Shown here piece after piece: positions 26,227 to 34,659 of a stretch of 64,000 nucleotides of DNA; positions within the stretch are counted from its first letter, which is position 1; every line of letters starts with the position of its first letter. Source of the DNA: Paenibacillus sp. V4I7 (GTDB taxonomy: Bacteria; Bacillota; Bacilli; Paenibacillales; NBRC-103111); contig NZ_JAUSZD010000002.1 of the NCBI RefSeq assembly GCF_030817275.1, positions 4,588,001 through 4,652,000 on the forward strand, given 5' to 3'. A program made the translations under genes and the position numbers. The notes beneath the pieces were generated by a model. It was not told the DNA's origin and did not search any database. It was given only the letters and a program-made list of their open reading frames with translations.

Positions 26227-26236
26227 ATCATAACTA

Positions 26237-27223
26237 TTACTTCGACGGAACAAGGTGTGGCATTAAGATTTTATTCTGTACAGGATCGGTTTCACCACTT
26301 AAGCGTTTAATTAACAAATCACCAATCGTTTCCCCTAGCTCCTGAGGATTTTGCATAATGACAGATAGTTTATGATGAAACAAAGAAGAAAATTCAAGAT
26401 TGCCGAATGAGACCACTTCGATGCTATCCAGCGGCATTCCTAATTCTTGTAAACCCAAATAAACACCGAAAGTCATTTCATTATTTGCTGAAAAAATAGC
26501 TGTCGGTCGATCAGGTAATTGGCTGAAGTACCGTATAGCTTTAATGCCCGATTCTCTAGTGTAATCACCTTCAAACATGTATTCATTCGTTGGCGTAATC
26601 CCCGCTTCCTCCAGCCCGATAATCGCGCCTTGCTTTCTTTCCCTTGCGGTGCTGATGGTCTTGGGGCCATTAATAATACCTATTCGCGTATGTTTTTTCT
26701 CCAGTAAATGCTCAATGGCAGACTTAGCGGCGTAAATATTGTCTTCTGTTACTGTATCCAGTTTCAGGTTGGAAAAACGGCGGTCAGCCAAAATAACATG
26801 TATGCCTGAGTCACTGATTGCCTGAATTTGATCTCTGTTTTCACCGGTACCGGCAAGAATAAGAGCTTCAATTCTTTTTTCCATCAGAAATTCGAGAGCT
26901 TCCTTTTCTTTCTCAGGATTCTCTTCGGTGTCGATAAAGAGTAGATGATAGCCTTGCTGGAAACAGCGATGCTGAATCGTACGGGCAATTTTCATAAAAT
27001 AAGGATTCGCCATATCAGGCAGAACAATCCCCACACTGCGTGATTTTTCTTGTTTTAAGCTTCTGGCTATCGCATTTGGTTGGTAGTTGAATTTGCGAAT
27101 GACTTCCAACACCTGCTGCTTGATATCCTCACTCACATAACCGGAATTGTTCATAACACGCGAAATCGTTGCTGTGGACACCCCTGCTTCTTTAGCTATA
27201 TCCTTGATTGTCATTTTGACCAA
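26237..27223 (-). CDS. LacI-family transcriptional regulator of the sugar locus
   Basis: A 328-residue repressor. The N-terminal HTH and hinge read TIKDIAKEAGVSTATISRVM and the hinge NAIARSLKQEKSRSVGIVLPD; a periplasmic-binding-protein-like effector domain follows. The start is probably the TTG at 27223, nine bases after AAAGGA; the ATG three codons later is too far from it. It lies at the downstream end of the large sugar cluster but is separated by hairpins on both sides. Palindromes with the TAACGTTA-type centre lie before it, and related ones precede fucU and the second GH172 gene, so it is the best candidate for their repressor. The inducer is presumably the sugar metabolised there. Confidence 0.9.
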   Translation of the reverse strand: MVKMTIKDIAKEAGVSTATISRVMNNSGYVSEDIKQQVLEVIRKFNYQPNAIARSLKQEKSRSVGIVLPDMANPYFMKIARTIQHRCFQQGYHLLFIDTEENPEKEKEALEFLMEKRIEALILAGTGENRDQIQAISDSGIHVILADRRFSNLKLDTVTEDNIYAAKSAIEHLLEKKHTRIGIINGPKTISTARERKQGAIIGLEEAGITPTNEYMFEGDYTRESGIKAIRYFSQLPDRPTAIFSANNEMTFGVYLGLQELGMPLDSIEVVSFGNLEFSSLFHHKLSVIMQNPQELGETIGDLLIKRLSGETDPVQNKILMPHLVPSK

Positions 27224-27266
27224 GAGGATCCATCCTTTACATCAGCGTCATCGAGCCGATTCTCCA

Positions 27267-27280
27267 TGTTAACGTTACCA
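27267..27280. promoter_or_regulatory. LacI/CcpA-type palindrome upstream of the lacI-like gene
   Basis: TGTTAACGTTACCA; TAACGTTA core is perfect, and the whole also fits the cre consensus with one or two deviations. Autorepression or catabolite repression is likely. Confidence 0.5.
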
Positions 27281-27327
27281 CATTAATACTATCTGGAGAA
27301 CTCTGATTCGTCAACGACCGTAAATGC

Positions 27328-27367
27328 GAATAACCGCAGCCTTCAATAATGAGAGCAGCGGTTATTC
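27328..27367 (-). terminator. Hairpin at the end of the importer/GH172 operon
   Basis: GAATAACCGC / GCGGTTATTC with further imperfect pairing inside, 13 bases after the GH172 stop; no strong T run, so termination may be partial. Confidence 0.55.
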
Positions 27368-27380
27368 AATTGGATTATAA

Positions 27381-28475
27381 TCAATAATCAAAACATGTTT
27401 TCAAGTCATTCTGATTGAAGGTTAAAATATCAGCAAGCGGCAATCTTTTTGCTACAGGCAAAATAATGGGATGATCTTTATGAGGCTCTGTCTGATACCA
27501 ATATGCGGTACTGGAATAATCGTCACTGCGATGGTTATTATGTCCATGTTCAATTGTCACTTTAATGGACGTGTCGAACATCACAGGATCTTCAATGTGG
27601 AACCGGTACGCTGAGATTTTGCCTGACCAGTTCGGGCCTCCACCGAGTATAAGACCGTGATTCGGCGTACATTGTTCCTGCTGCGGGCACCATGCCGTAT
27701 TAAAGTAATCCTCCATCCCCGTACCGTGGAGTGAAGGGGGCCATGGTTCCCCATCAATGAAGATCATATCGTCCCCTTCTCCGTACCAGTTCCATTCCCG
27801 CGTCATACGCAAGTTATGAATGTTCAGGTTGCAGCCGACATAATGGCCCTTTCCAACTGCATCCAACATCACATAATTGCCGTCGCCTGTTATATTTTTT
27901 CCGCCGAATTCAAAAAGCGCATTGGAAATGGTATCTTCGATACCATCCGTAAGTTCGCGGCGCCAGATGGCATGAAACCTAAGCTCGCTATCGATCGGGA
28001 ACGCATATTGTTCGTAATCGACATAGAAGTAAAACTTGATCGGTTGATCGGCATCGGATTCAACTTCAATCCTGGCATTGCTTCCAAACGGCATCGGGAA
28101 GAAGCAATTCAGCGCTCTTCCGTCTTCCGGACTCATCGCAAGCGGCGCTGAGCTGAAGTTTTTCGTAATGCCATGACCCATACCGAAGAAATCACCGATC
28201 GGAGCCTGTACACTCGGGTTTTCTTCGCCATCCCAATACATCTTGAGTACGACTTTTCTGTGCAGGTACGTTTCGATCGCAGCGTCGTCGAGCGGCGCCA
28301 TCGTCATCCAGATATGGGTAATACAGCCGGAGCCGTCTACATCAAAAATTGTGATCTTCTCTCCTGGATAAAGCTTGCTATAGTCACGATTCCCGCCCGT
28401 TGTATCATAACTTGAAGCTCTTTTGCGCTTTCCTTGGCGAGTTCGGTATAAATCTCTTAAAGATGATCCTAACAT
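27381..28475 (-). CDS. GH172 (DUF2961) glycosidase, copy A
   Basis: A 364-residue protein with the DUF2961 hallmarks: SGCITHIWMT near residue 50, the YWDGEENPSVQAPIGDFFG segment, WYGEGDDMIFIDGE, and HGTGMEDYF. The acidic residues in the last two are where the GH172 catalytic pair is placed. Known members cleave alpha-D-fructofuranosyl or alpha-D-arabinofuranosyl linkages. There is no signal peptide, so it acts in the cytoplasm on imported oligosaccharides. It is the last gene of the importer operon, 35 bases after a permease gene. A second GH172 gene lies at 40995-42077. Exact substrate is inferred, not shown. Confidence 0.88.
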   Translation of the reverse strand: MLGSSLRDLYRTRQGKRKRASSYDTTGGNRDYSKLYPGEKITIFDVDGSGCITHIWMTMAPLDDAAIETYLHRKVVLKMYWDGEENPSVQAPIGDFFGMGHGITKNFSSAPLAMSPEDGRALNCFFPMPFGSNARIEVESDADQPIKFYFYVDYEQYAFPIDSELRFHAIWRRELTDGIEDTISNALFEFGGKNITGDGNYVMLDAVGKGHYVGCNLNIHNLRMTREWNWYGEGDDMIFIDGEPWPPSLHGTGMEDYFNTAWCPQQEQCTPNHGLILGGGPNWSGKISAYRFHIEDPVMFDTSIKVTIEHGHNNHRSDDYSSTAYWYQTEPHKDHPIILPVAKRLPLADILTFNQNDLKTCFDY

Positions 28476-28503
28476 AATCGTATCAGCTCCTAGTTGTTAT
28501 GGA

Positions 28504-28525
28504 ACCGGCATCATTTGATACCGGT
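28504..28525. repeat. Inverted repeat at the permease stop codon
   Basis: ACCGGCATCA-TT-TGATACCGGT; one mismatch, overlaps the stop of the second permease gene. May stabilise mRNA ends between permease and GH172. Confidence 0.5.
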
Positions 28526-29323
28526 CATTTTGATGCCTTCCACCAAATATCTCTGCATAAAGAAGAACAATAAGAAAGTAGGCAATGCAGCAATTACCGC
28601 CGCTGCAAGCACGATATTCCATGGAGTCACATAACCCCCGCCAACCAAATTAGCCAGTTGAACCTGAATGACCCACATCGTCTCTTTTTGTGTAATGATA
28701 AGAGGCCAGATATAGGAATTCCAGTTAGCCAGGAAAAAGCCGATTGTTAATGGCGCGATAATCGGCATCGACAGCGGCAATGCGATTCGGAAAAACGTCC
28801 CTGCCTGAGAAAGCCCCTCTATATAGGCTGCCTCTTCCAACTCCTTTGGAAATTCCCGATAGAACTGGCGGAACAGAAATATTCCATACGCGTTAAAAAT
28901 GGCAGGAATGATCAAACCGGCAAATGAGTTGGTCATGCCTAAGTTTTTCGTTATCAAATACAACGGCAGCATGATGACAGCAAAGGGAATCATTAGCGTG
29001 CTGAGCATCCATGCGAAGATCACATTTTTCCCGGGAAATTGAAACCGGGCAAGCGCGTATCCGGACATCGCATGGAACAGCATAGCAATCACCGTTACGC
29101 TCGTAGACACGATAAGGGAGTTCATAATGGATCTGAGCAAATGCGATGAGGTAACAGCCTCAACAAAATTGGCAAACTCAAATTCCGTAGGCCAAAGTTG
29201 AATGTCAAAAACATGCGTCTCGGAACGAAGAGAGCCTATGAATAACATGTAAATTGGAAAAATCATGGCGACCCCGACAATAATCGACACCGTCGGTATT
29301 ATGAATCGGTTCATTATTCGCAA
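28511..29323 (-). CDS. Carbohydrate ABC transporter permease (MalG type)
   Basis: A 270-residue permease with six membrane segments and the EAA loop EEAAYIEGLSQAGTFFRIALPLSMP. It is the MalG-like partner of the permease just upstream (11-base gap). The start is TTG at 29323 or an ATG three codons on; both are near the ribosome site. It ends KMTGIK as many family members do. No ATPase gene is in this operon; importers of this family usually share a housekeeping MsmK-type ATPase. Confidence 0.92.
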   Translation of the reverse strand: MRIMNRFIIPTVSIIVGVAMIFPIYMLFIGSLRSETHVFDIQLWPTEFEFANFVEAVTSSHLLRSIMNSLIVSTSVTVIAMLFHAMSGYALARFQFPGKNVIFAWMLSTLMIPFAVIMLPLYLITKNLGMTNSFAGLIIPAIFNAYGIFLFRQFYREFPKELEEAAYIEGLSQAGTFFRIALPLSMPIIAPLTIGFFLANWNSYIWPLIITQKETMWVIQVQLANLVGGGYVTPWNIVLAAAVIAALPTFLLFFFMQRYLVEGIKMTGIK

Positions 29324-29334
29324 AGTAGCACCGC

Positions 29335-30222
29335 CTAATCTTTAGAAGAGAAAAATTTAAGTTGGATCATAGAAAACGCGAATACGATCAAGAACAAAAC
29401 GAAAGCGAGCGCAGAAGAATACCCCATATTCAACATTTGGAAAGCTTCTTTAAAGATATAAAGCACGCTAACTTCCGTTGAATTCATTGGGCCCCCTTTT
29501 GTCATAACAATGATATGGTCGAAAATTTGAAAAGAAGCGATCGTCGTGACGATCAAAATAAACGTATTCGTTTCTCTCAGTAAAGGGAAAGTAATATAGC
29601 GAAAGCTTTGAAAGCGGGTAGCCCCGTCTATATGTGCCGCTTCGAAATAATCGATCGGAATTTCCTTAATAGCCGATAAAAAAATCGTCATGTTATAGCC
29701 GATGTTGATCCACAGCAATGTCAGAATGACACAAAAGATGGCCTGTGTAGGAGAGCCGAGAAACTGTTGTTTTCCGATACCGACAAGAGAAAGCAGTTGA
29801 TTGGCAAGGCCGTTTCTCGGATCAAGCAGGAACATGACAATGATAGCTGAAATAACCGATGTGACCGCAAATGGCAGTAAAAACATCGTTCTAACCACAC
29901 CTACTGATTTACCCCGCAGCCCGTTTACAAGCAGTGCAGAAAGCAATGCGAGGCAAAACAACAATGGCACATAAACAACGCTAAAGAGCAATGTTCGTGT
30001 TACGGAATGCCACCACTGCTCATCCGAGATTAAGGTGACATAGTTCTGAAATCCAACATACACTTTAGGTGATAATGCGTTCCAATCATGCAAACTAACA
30101 TAAAAAGCATAGAGAATCGGTATAAAAACAAATATCATTAATCCCAAAATGTTGGGAAGCAAGAAACTGTAAGCTGTAACCCATTCTTGAATCATACGGG
30201 CATTGCTGCGTCTTGGAGTCAC
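29335..30222 (-). CDS. Carbohydrate ABC transporter permease (MalF/UgpA type)
   Basis: A 295-residue permease with six membrane segments and the EAA motif YFEAAHIDGATRFQSFRYITFPLL. It begins with GTG at 30222, preceded by GGAGGGGTAAA. Together with the MalG-type subunit it forms the channel for the sugar bound by the lipoproteins encoded upstream. A stable hairpin separates it from the binding-protein gene. Confidence 0.92.
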   Translation of the reverse strand: MTPRRSNARMIQEWVTAYSFLLPNILGLMIFVFIPILYAFYVSLHDWNALSPKVYVGFQNYVTLISDEQWWHSVTRTLLFSVVYVPLLFCLALLSALLVNGLRGKSVGVVRTMFLLPFAVTSVISAIIVMFLLDPRNGLANQLLSLVGIGKQQFLGSPTQAIFCVILTLLWINIGYNMTIFLSAIKEIPIDYFEAAHIDGATRFQSFRYITFPLLRETNTFILIVTTIASFQIFDHIIVMTKGGPMNSTEVSVLYIFKEAFQMLNMGYSSALAFVLFLIVFAFSMIQLKFFSSKD

Positions 30223-30254
30223 TCTTTACCCCTCCCGAATTGAAAAGGAGGAAA

Positions 30255-30281
30255 CGTCTTGCAGTTTTACGGAGCAAGACG
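30255..30281 (-). terminator. Intercistronic hairpin between binding protein and permease genes
   Basis: CGTCTTGC / GCAAGACG with 11-base loop, then TTTCC on the minus strand. It probably lowers read-through into the permease genes. Confidence 0.65.
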
Positions 30282-30301
30282 CCCCTCTCCCCAGATTCCT
30301 G

Positions 30302-31633
30302 TTATTTCTGTTTGCTTAGAATTTCCGTGATTTTTGCATCGACGGTTTTGGCGGCGTCAGCACCTGACATTTTACCGTACATGACGTACTGCATCGCATC
30401 ACCGACGGCCTCGACCACTTCGGATGGATAACGCGGTTCTGGGATCGCGGAGTTATAAATTTCTTCAGTGAACACTTTACGCAGACCTTTGTTGTAAATG
30501 TCCTTCCCTTTTTCGACTACGGATTTACGCGGGGAGTAAGCGAACTTCACTTCCGTACCCCATTTCAATGCATGGCTCAGATCCGATGAACCGAAAGCCC
30601 ACATGACAAACTTGGCAGCTTCAGCCGCATTCTTGCTTTGACCGTTAACAGCCATTTTCCAACCCCCTGCATCCGTTGCAGCTTTACCGCCGGCAGGAAT
30701 CGGAAGCGGTGCTAGACCAATAGGCACATCTTTATATTTCTCTTCAATTCGATTGATCGCCCATGTTCCGACAATTTGCATGGCTGCAGTTTTGTTACCC
30801 AGGTTATCGATCTCCCAAGGACCGAGCTGCAGTTTTTTCGGAGACAGACCGTCTTTGAAGAAGCTTCCCCAGAAATCGAGTGCTTTGGCCGTCTCAGGCG
30901 TGTTGAATGTTGATTTGGTTCCGTCTGCGCTCAGCACGTTACCGCCTTGCTGCCACAGGAATGGATACCAGATAAAGTTGAAGTATGGTCCTTTGTCTGG
31001 CGGAATAATCAGACCCGCTACCTTATCGGTTGTCAGTTTCTTCGCTGCGGCATGAAGCTCATCCCATGTCTTAGGAACTTGAACACCGGCTTTATCCAGC
31101 ATTTCCTTGTTATAGTAAAGACCTAGTGTTTCCAATTCGAATGGCAGAGCCATGATCTTGCCGTTATAAGTTACAGCTTCAAGAGATGCAGGAAGAAAAT
31201 CCTCTTTCACGCCTGCAGGGAAATCAGGTGTCAAATCTTTCATCAAACCGGATTTGGCGAATTTCATAAAATCGCCCGGGCTGATCATATAGAGATCCGG
31301 CCCTGCACCGCTTGCAAAACCCGTAGGGAGCTTGGTCGTCGTGTAGGAGGCCTGGTCATAAGTCGAATACTCAATTTGCACTTGATCTTGCGATTTGTTG
31401 TAAGCATCGACCAAATCTTTGAAGAACTTACTCTCAGCTTCGGTGTGCATATCCCAGAAAGCCAGTTTAACTTTGTCTTTCTTGGCGGAGCTTGTTTCCT
31501 TGGTGGCTTCTGTACCTTTCGGTGTTGCTTCGCCGGCTTTTGGAGCTTCTGTCGGTGATGAACCACAGCCTAGCTGTAAAACAAGTACGGAGCTAATCGC
31601 CGCAACCCCTAACGTTTTCCAATTCCGTTTCAT
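30302..31633 (-). CDS. Sugar ABC transporter binding lipoprotein (family 1), copy 2
   Basis: A 443-residue extracellular solute-binding protein. The signal peptide ends in lipobox VLQLGCGSS and a Thr/Lys/Glu-rich linker follows. The fold signature is GFASGAGPDLYMISPGDFMKFA near the N-terminus and GGWKMAVNGQSKNAAEAAKFVMWAF near the C-terminus. It is a close paralogue of the binding protein encoded immediately upstream and lies next to the two permease genes, so it is probably the main ligand receptor. The ligand is unknown; the context suggests a furanose oligosaccharide. Confidence 0.92.
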   Translation of the reverse strand: MKRNWKTLGVAAISSVLVLQLGCGSSPTEAPKAGEATPKGTEATKETSSAKKDKVKLAFWDMHTEAESKFFKDLVDAYNKSQDQVQIEYSTYDQASYTTTKLPTGFASGAGPDLYMISPGDFMKFAKSGLMKDLTPDFPAGVKEDFLPASLEAVTYNGKIMALPFELETLGLYYNKEMLDKAGVQVPKTWDELHAAAKKLTTDKVAGLIIPPDKGPYFNFIWYPFLWQQGGNVLSADGTKSTFNTPETAKALDFWGSFFKDGLSPKKLQLGPWEIDNLGNKTAAMQIVGTWAINRIEEKYKDVPIGLAPLPIPAGGKAATDAGGWKMAVNGQSKNAAEAAKFVMWAFGSSDLSHALKWGTEVKFAYSPRKSVVEKGKDIYNKGLRKVFTEEIYNSAIPEPRYPSEVVEAVGDAMQYVMYGKMSGADAAKTVDAKITEILSKQK

Positions 31634-31721
31634 CTGTTGTATCCCCTTTCATTTCGACTACACCTTGAGTATAATCCGGGGGGACAACTGTACATAACGA
31701 GAAATAATTTAGCTAGGTGGA

Positions 31722-33068
31722 CTATTTTTGGATTTTGGACAGGAAGCGGTCGATCTTCTCTTCCATGCTCTGTGCCACTTCTTTACCGGATAGCCTGCTG
31801 TACAGTAAGCTCTGTAACGACTGGGTAAATATCCGGTTGATTTCTTCGGGATATTGCGGTTCCATCCGCTCCGTACCGAAAATTTCATTCGTAAAGACCT
31901 CTCGAAGACCGCGCCGGTAATAGTCAGAACCCGCTTCCATGACGGACTTGCGCGGGGAATAAGCGAACTTCACATCGCTGCACCATCTGAGCGGTATGCT
32001 CGTATCGCCGGAAAAAGCCCACATCACAAACTTCGCGGCTTCGCTTGCATAATCGCTTCGCGAGTTCACCGCAATTTTCCATCCGCCTGCAATCGTAAGA
32101 CGATTCCCGCCATCCGGCGTCGGCAGAGGAACGACTCCGATCGGCTGATCGGCGTATTGCGTTTCCAGCATGCGAATATTCCACGTCCCGCTCACCTGCA
32201 TCGCCGTTTCACCATTCGTCAAAATGCCAATATCCGTTGCCGGCCGTGATGGCTGCATATTAATCAACCCTTGATTCACCATACCCCGAAAAAAATTGTA
32301 CATCTCCTCGCCTTTCGTATGGCTCAGTCCGAGATTCTTACCGTCATCTGAGATTAAATCTGCACCGGTTTGCCAAAAAAACGGAAGCCAGGAGAAGTTC
32401 TGATACACACCGCCGAACGTCTCTATCGTTAAACCGCTTACACGTGAGGATCTCAGCTTCTGCGCCGCCTCCATCATCTCATTCCAGTTTTTGGGCGGCG
32501 ATATCTCATGCTTTTGAAACATTGATTTATTGTAAAATAAACCCATTAATTCGGTTTCGATCGGAACCGCATAAATATTATTATACAAAGTAACGGAATC
32601 CAGGGCTGCTGGGTAGAAATCCTCTTTCATTGCCGGTGTAAAAAACGAGTCGAGCGGCATTAACATGCTGACATCCGCTAGACGTTTAATCATGGGCGAC
32701 GATACAAAAAAGATATCCGGACCCGTTCCGGATGCAAATGAAGCGAGCAGTCTTTCCCCCGTAAAATAATCATCGCTGGACACGTACTCCACTTTGATTT
32801 CTATATCCGGATGCAGCTGCTGATACTGCTTGCCCAGCTCCTGCCAAAATTCAAACTCCTTGGACGTATGGAACGACCATAAGCGAAGCACCTTCTTAGG
32901 CGCATTCGTATCCTTGCTTTGCCCTCCCTGCGGGCGAAACAGCTTGTCGAGTTCCGGTGATTTTGCTGATTCCGTGCTTTGCTCGCAGGAAATTAGCATG
33001 CTGAACACAGCCACTACAAGCAGCAGCTTTTTGGCAAGCATTACCCTCATTGCCATTGATTTTTTCAT
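31722..33068 (-). CDS. Sugar-binding lipoprotein (family 1), copy 1, coupled to response regulator
   Basis: A 448-residue solute-binding protein with lipobox SMLISCEQS. Shared features with the downstream paralogue include SFASGTGPDIFFVSSP, GGWKIAVNSRSDYASEAAKFVMWAF, and a C-terminal segment ending in IDRFLSKIQK. The ATG at 33068 lies two bases beyond the response-regulator stop, so it is transcribed and probably translated with the two-component genes. It may deliver ligand to the sensor kinase or be a second specificity receptor. The 88 bases after it contain the promoter-like start region of copy 2. Confidence 0.9.
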   Translation of the reverse strand: MKKSMAMRVMLAKKLLLVVAVFSMLISCEQSTESAKSPELDKLFRPQGGQSKDTNAPKKVLRLWSFHTSKEFEFWQELGKQYQQLHPDIEIKVEYVSSDDYFTGERLLASFASGTGPDIFFVSSPMIKRLADVSMLMPLDSFFTPAMKEDFYPAALDSVTLYNNIYAVPIETELMGLFYNKSMFQKHEISPPKNWNEMMEAAQKLRSSRVSGLTIETFGGVYQNFSWLPFFWQTGADLISDDGKNLGLSHTKGEEMYNFFRGMVNQGLINMQPSRPATDIGILTNGETAMQVSGTWNIRMLETQYADQPIGVVPLPTPDGGNRLTIAGGWKIAVNSRSDYASEAAKFVMWAFSGDTSIPLRWCSDVKFAYSPRKSVMEAGSDYYRRGLREVFTNEIFGTERMEPQYPEEINRIFTQSLQSLLYSRLSGKEVAQSMEEKIDRFLSKIQK

Positions 33069-33069
33069 G

Positions 33070-34638
33070 TCAATCCTCCTTCCGGAAGAAAAACTGTCGG
33101 TATTCCACGGGGGTGACACCCATTTTTTTCTTGAATAACCGTGAAAAATATTTTACTTCCTGATAGCCGACCATTTGCGCGATTTCATACAATCTTAATT
33201 GGGCATCCATCATCAATGTTTTCGCCTTCTCCATACGAAGCCCAGTTAAATATTCAACAAACGAACTGCCGGTTTCGAGTTTAAAATAAGAGCTCAAATA
33301 GCTCGGATTCATTTGCACATGCCGCGCTGCGTCTTCTAACGAAATGTCTTGCGAATAGTTCGATTGCATGTAGGAGAGCGCCTTCTCGATAGTCCGATTC
33401 TGCTTCTGCGTTCTATTCCATTCCATAGACACAATACATGATTGGGTAAGACTTAACATAAATTCAACATACTCTTCGAGTGTAAAGTTCCTGTCAAATA
33501 AGTCGATAGGACGAGCCATATTCGCGAGAACTAGATCGTACATTTTTTGTTCATAGGTCAATCGAATAACGGCGGAAACCAATTGTAAGCAAAACCTCCG
33601 AAACAACCGGAACGAAACATTTCTTTGTTTGACCGTTTCTATGAACTTGGTCAGAACGAGCGAAGATTGATGGGACTGACCGCTTCGAATCGACTTGACT
33701 AGCTCCATTTCCAACGCGTTCGGGTAACCAACCTCAATGATGTCCTCCATTTTCAAATCGTCGTAATCGCTTACTGTTCCGCACCCGTAAAGCCATTTAT
33801 TTTGTAAGGCAACGCGTGCATGCTGCAGAATTTCCGGCAGCTCGAGGTAAGAGTCCGTGACGTCGCTGATCCCGATGGAAATCGATATTTTGAGCCAGCG
33901 GCTGACTTCCTCAATACTTGTTTTGGCTAACTGTCTCGTATCGTATTCATTAATCGTGAGAAAGAACAAGTGAGCACCGCTCACGAATAAAAAGTGAGAA
34001 TCCGAGTTTGTTTTCATCTCGGTAACATCCTGGACAATATTACGGACGGCAAACAAAACCAACTGTCTGTCCCCCCATTGATCCTCGTTGATCAGTTCAT
34101 CAATGAGATCCACTTCAATGACCATGATCCGAAACGTAGAAATATCGTTAGGGATTAAAGGGCTGAGCTGCTCCGGAGGCTCTTTCTCCTCTTGGAGTCC
34201 GAGCAGCCAATCCTTCCACAGCTTCGAATAATTCGGTCGGCTGGAGCTGGTCTGAGATACCGCTGGAACCAATTGTCGTTCCTTCTTCACTCTTTTCAGC
34301 ACACTCTCGATGTCCTCAGGCTTTAGAGGCTTTAACAAGTAATCGAAAGCGCCATATTTAACTGCCGTTTGCGCATATTCAAAATATCCATATCCCGATA
34401 GGATGACGACATGTACCGGATATTCCTTCAAATGACTGAGAAGATCCAACCCGTTCATATGCGGCATGCGGATATCCGTGATGACCAGATCAGGCATCTC
34501 TTTTTTGACCGCCTCCAGCGCATCATACCCGTTCTTGGCTTCACCAATCACGATCCAATCGCTGTCAAGCTTCGGAATTAAACTCGTCAGTCCTCTGCGA
34601 ACTCTCGGCTCGTCATCTACCACTAAGACCTTGTACAT
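33070..34638 (-). CDS. Two-component response regulator, AraC-type (YesN-like)
   Basis: A 522-residue regulator. Residues 1-120 form a receiver domain with acidic pocket DDE at 8-10, phospho-acceptor Asp55 in VITDIRMPHMNG, and Lys in LLKPLKPED. A variable middle region of about 280 residues follows, then two AraC helix-turn-helices at the C-terminus (EDAARHVQMNPSYLSSYFK and YEIAQMVGYQEVKYFSRLFKK). It pairs with the kinase encoded 21 bases upstream and should activate the sugar importer operon. Confidence 0.93.
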   Translation of the reverse strand: MYKVLVVDDEPRVRRGLTSLIPKLDSDWIVIGEAKNGYDALEAVKKEMPDLVITDIRMPHMNGLDLLSHLKEYPVHVVILSGYGYFEYAQTAVKYGAFDYLLKPLKPEDIESVLKRVKKERQLVPAVSQTSSSRPNYSKLWKDWLLGLQEEKEPPEQLSPLIPNDISTFRIMVIEVDLIDELINEDQWGDRQLVLFAVRNIVQDVTEMKTNSDSHFLFVSGAHLFFLTINEYDTRQLAKTSIEEVSRWLKISISIGISDVTDSYLELPEILQHARVALQNKWLYGCGTVSDYDDLKMEDIIEVGYPNALEMELVKSIRSGQSHQSSLVLTKFIETVKQRNVSFRLFRRFCLQLVSAVIRLTYEQKMYDLVLANMARPIDLFDRNFTLEEYVEFMLSLTQSCIVSMEWNRTQKQNRTIEKALSYMQSNYSQDISLEDAARHVQMNPSYLSSYFKLETGSSFVEYLTGLRMEKAKTLMMDAQLRLYEIAQMVGYQEVKYFSRLFKKKMGVTPVEYRQFFFRKED

Positions 34639-34659
34639 GTTGATCTCCCCCGTTGTGTC

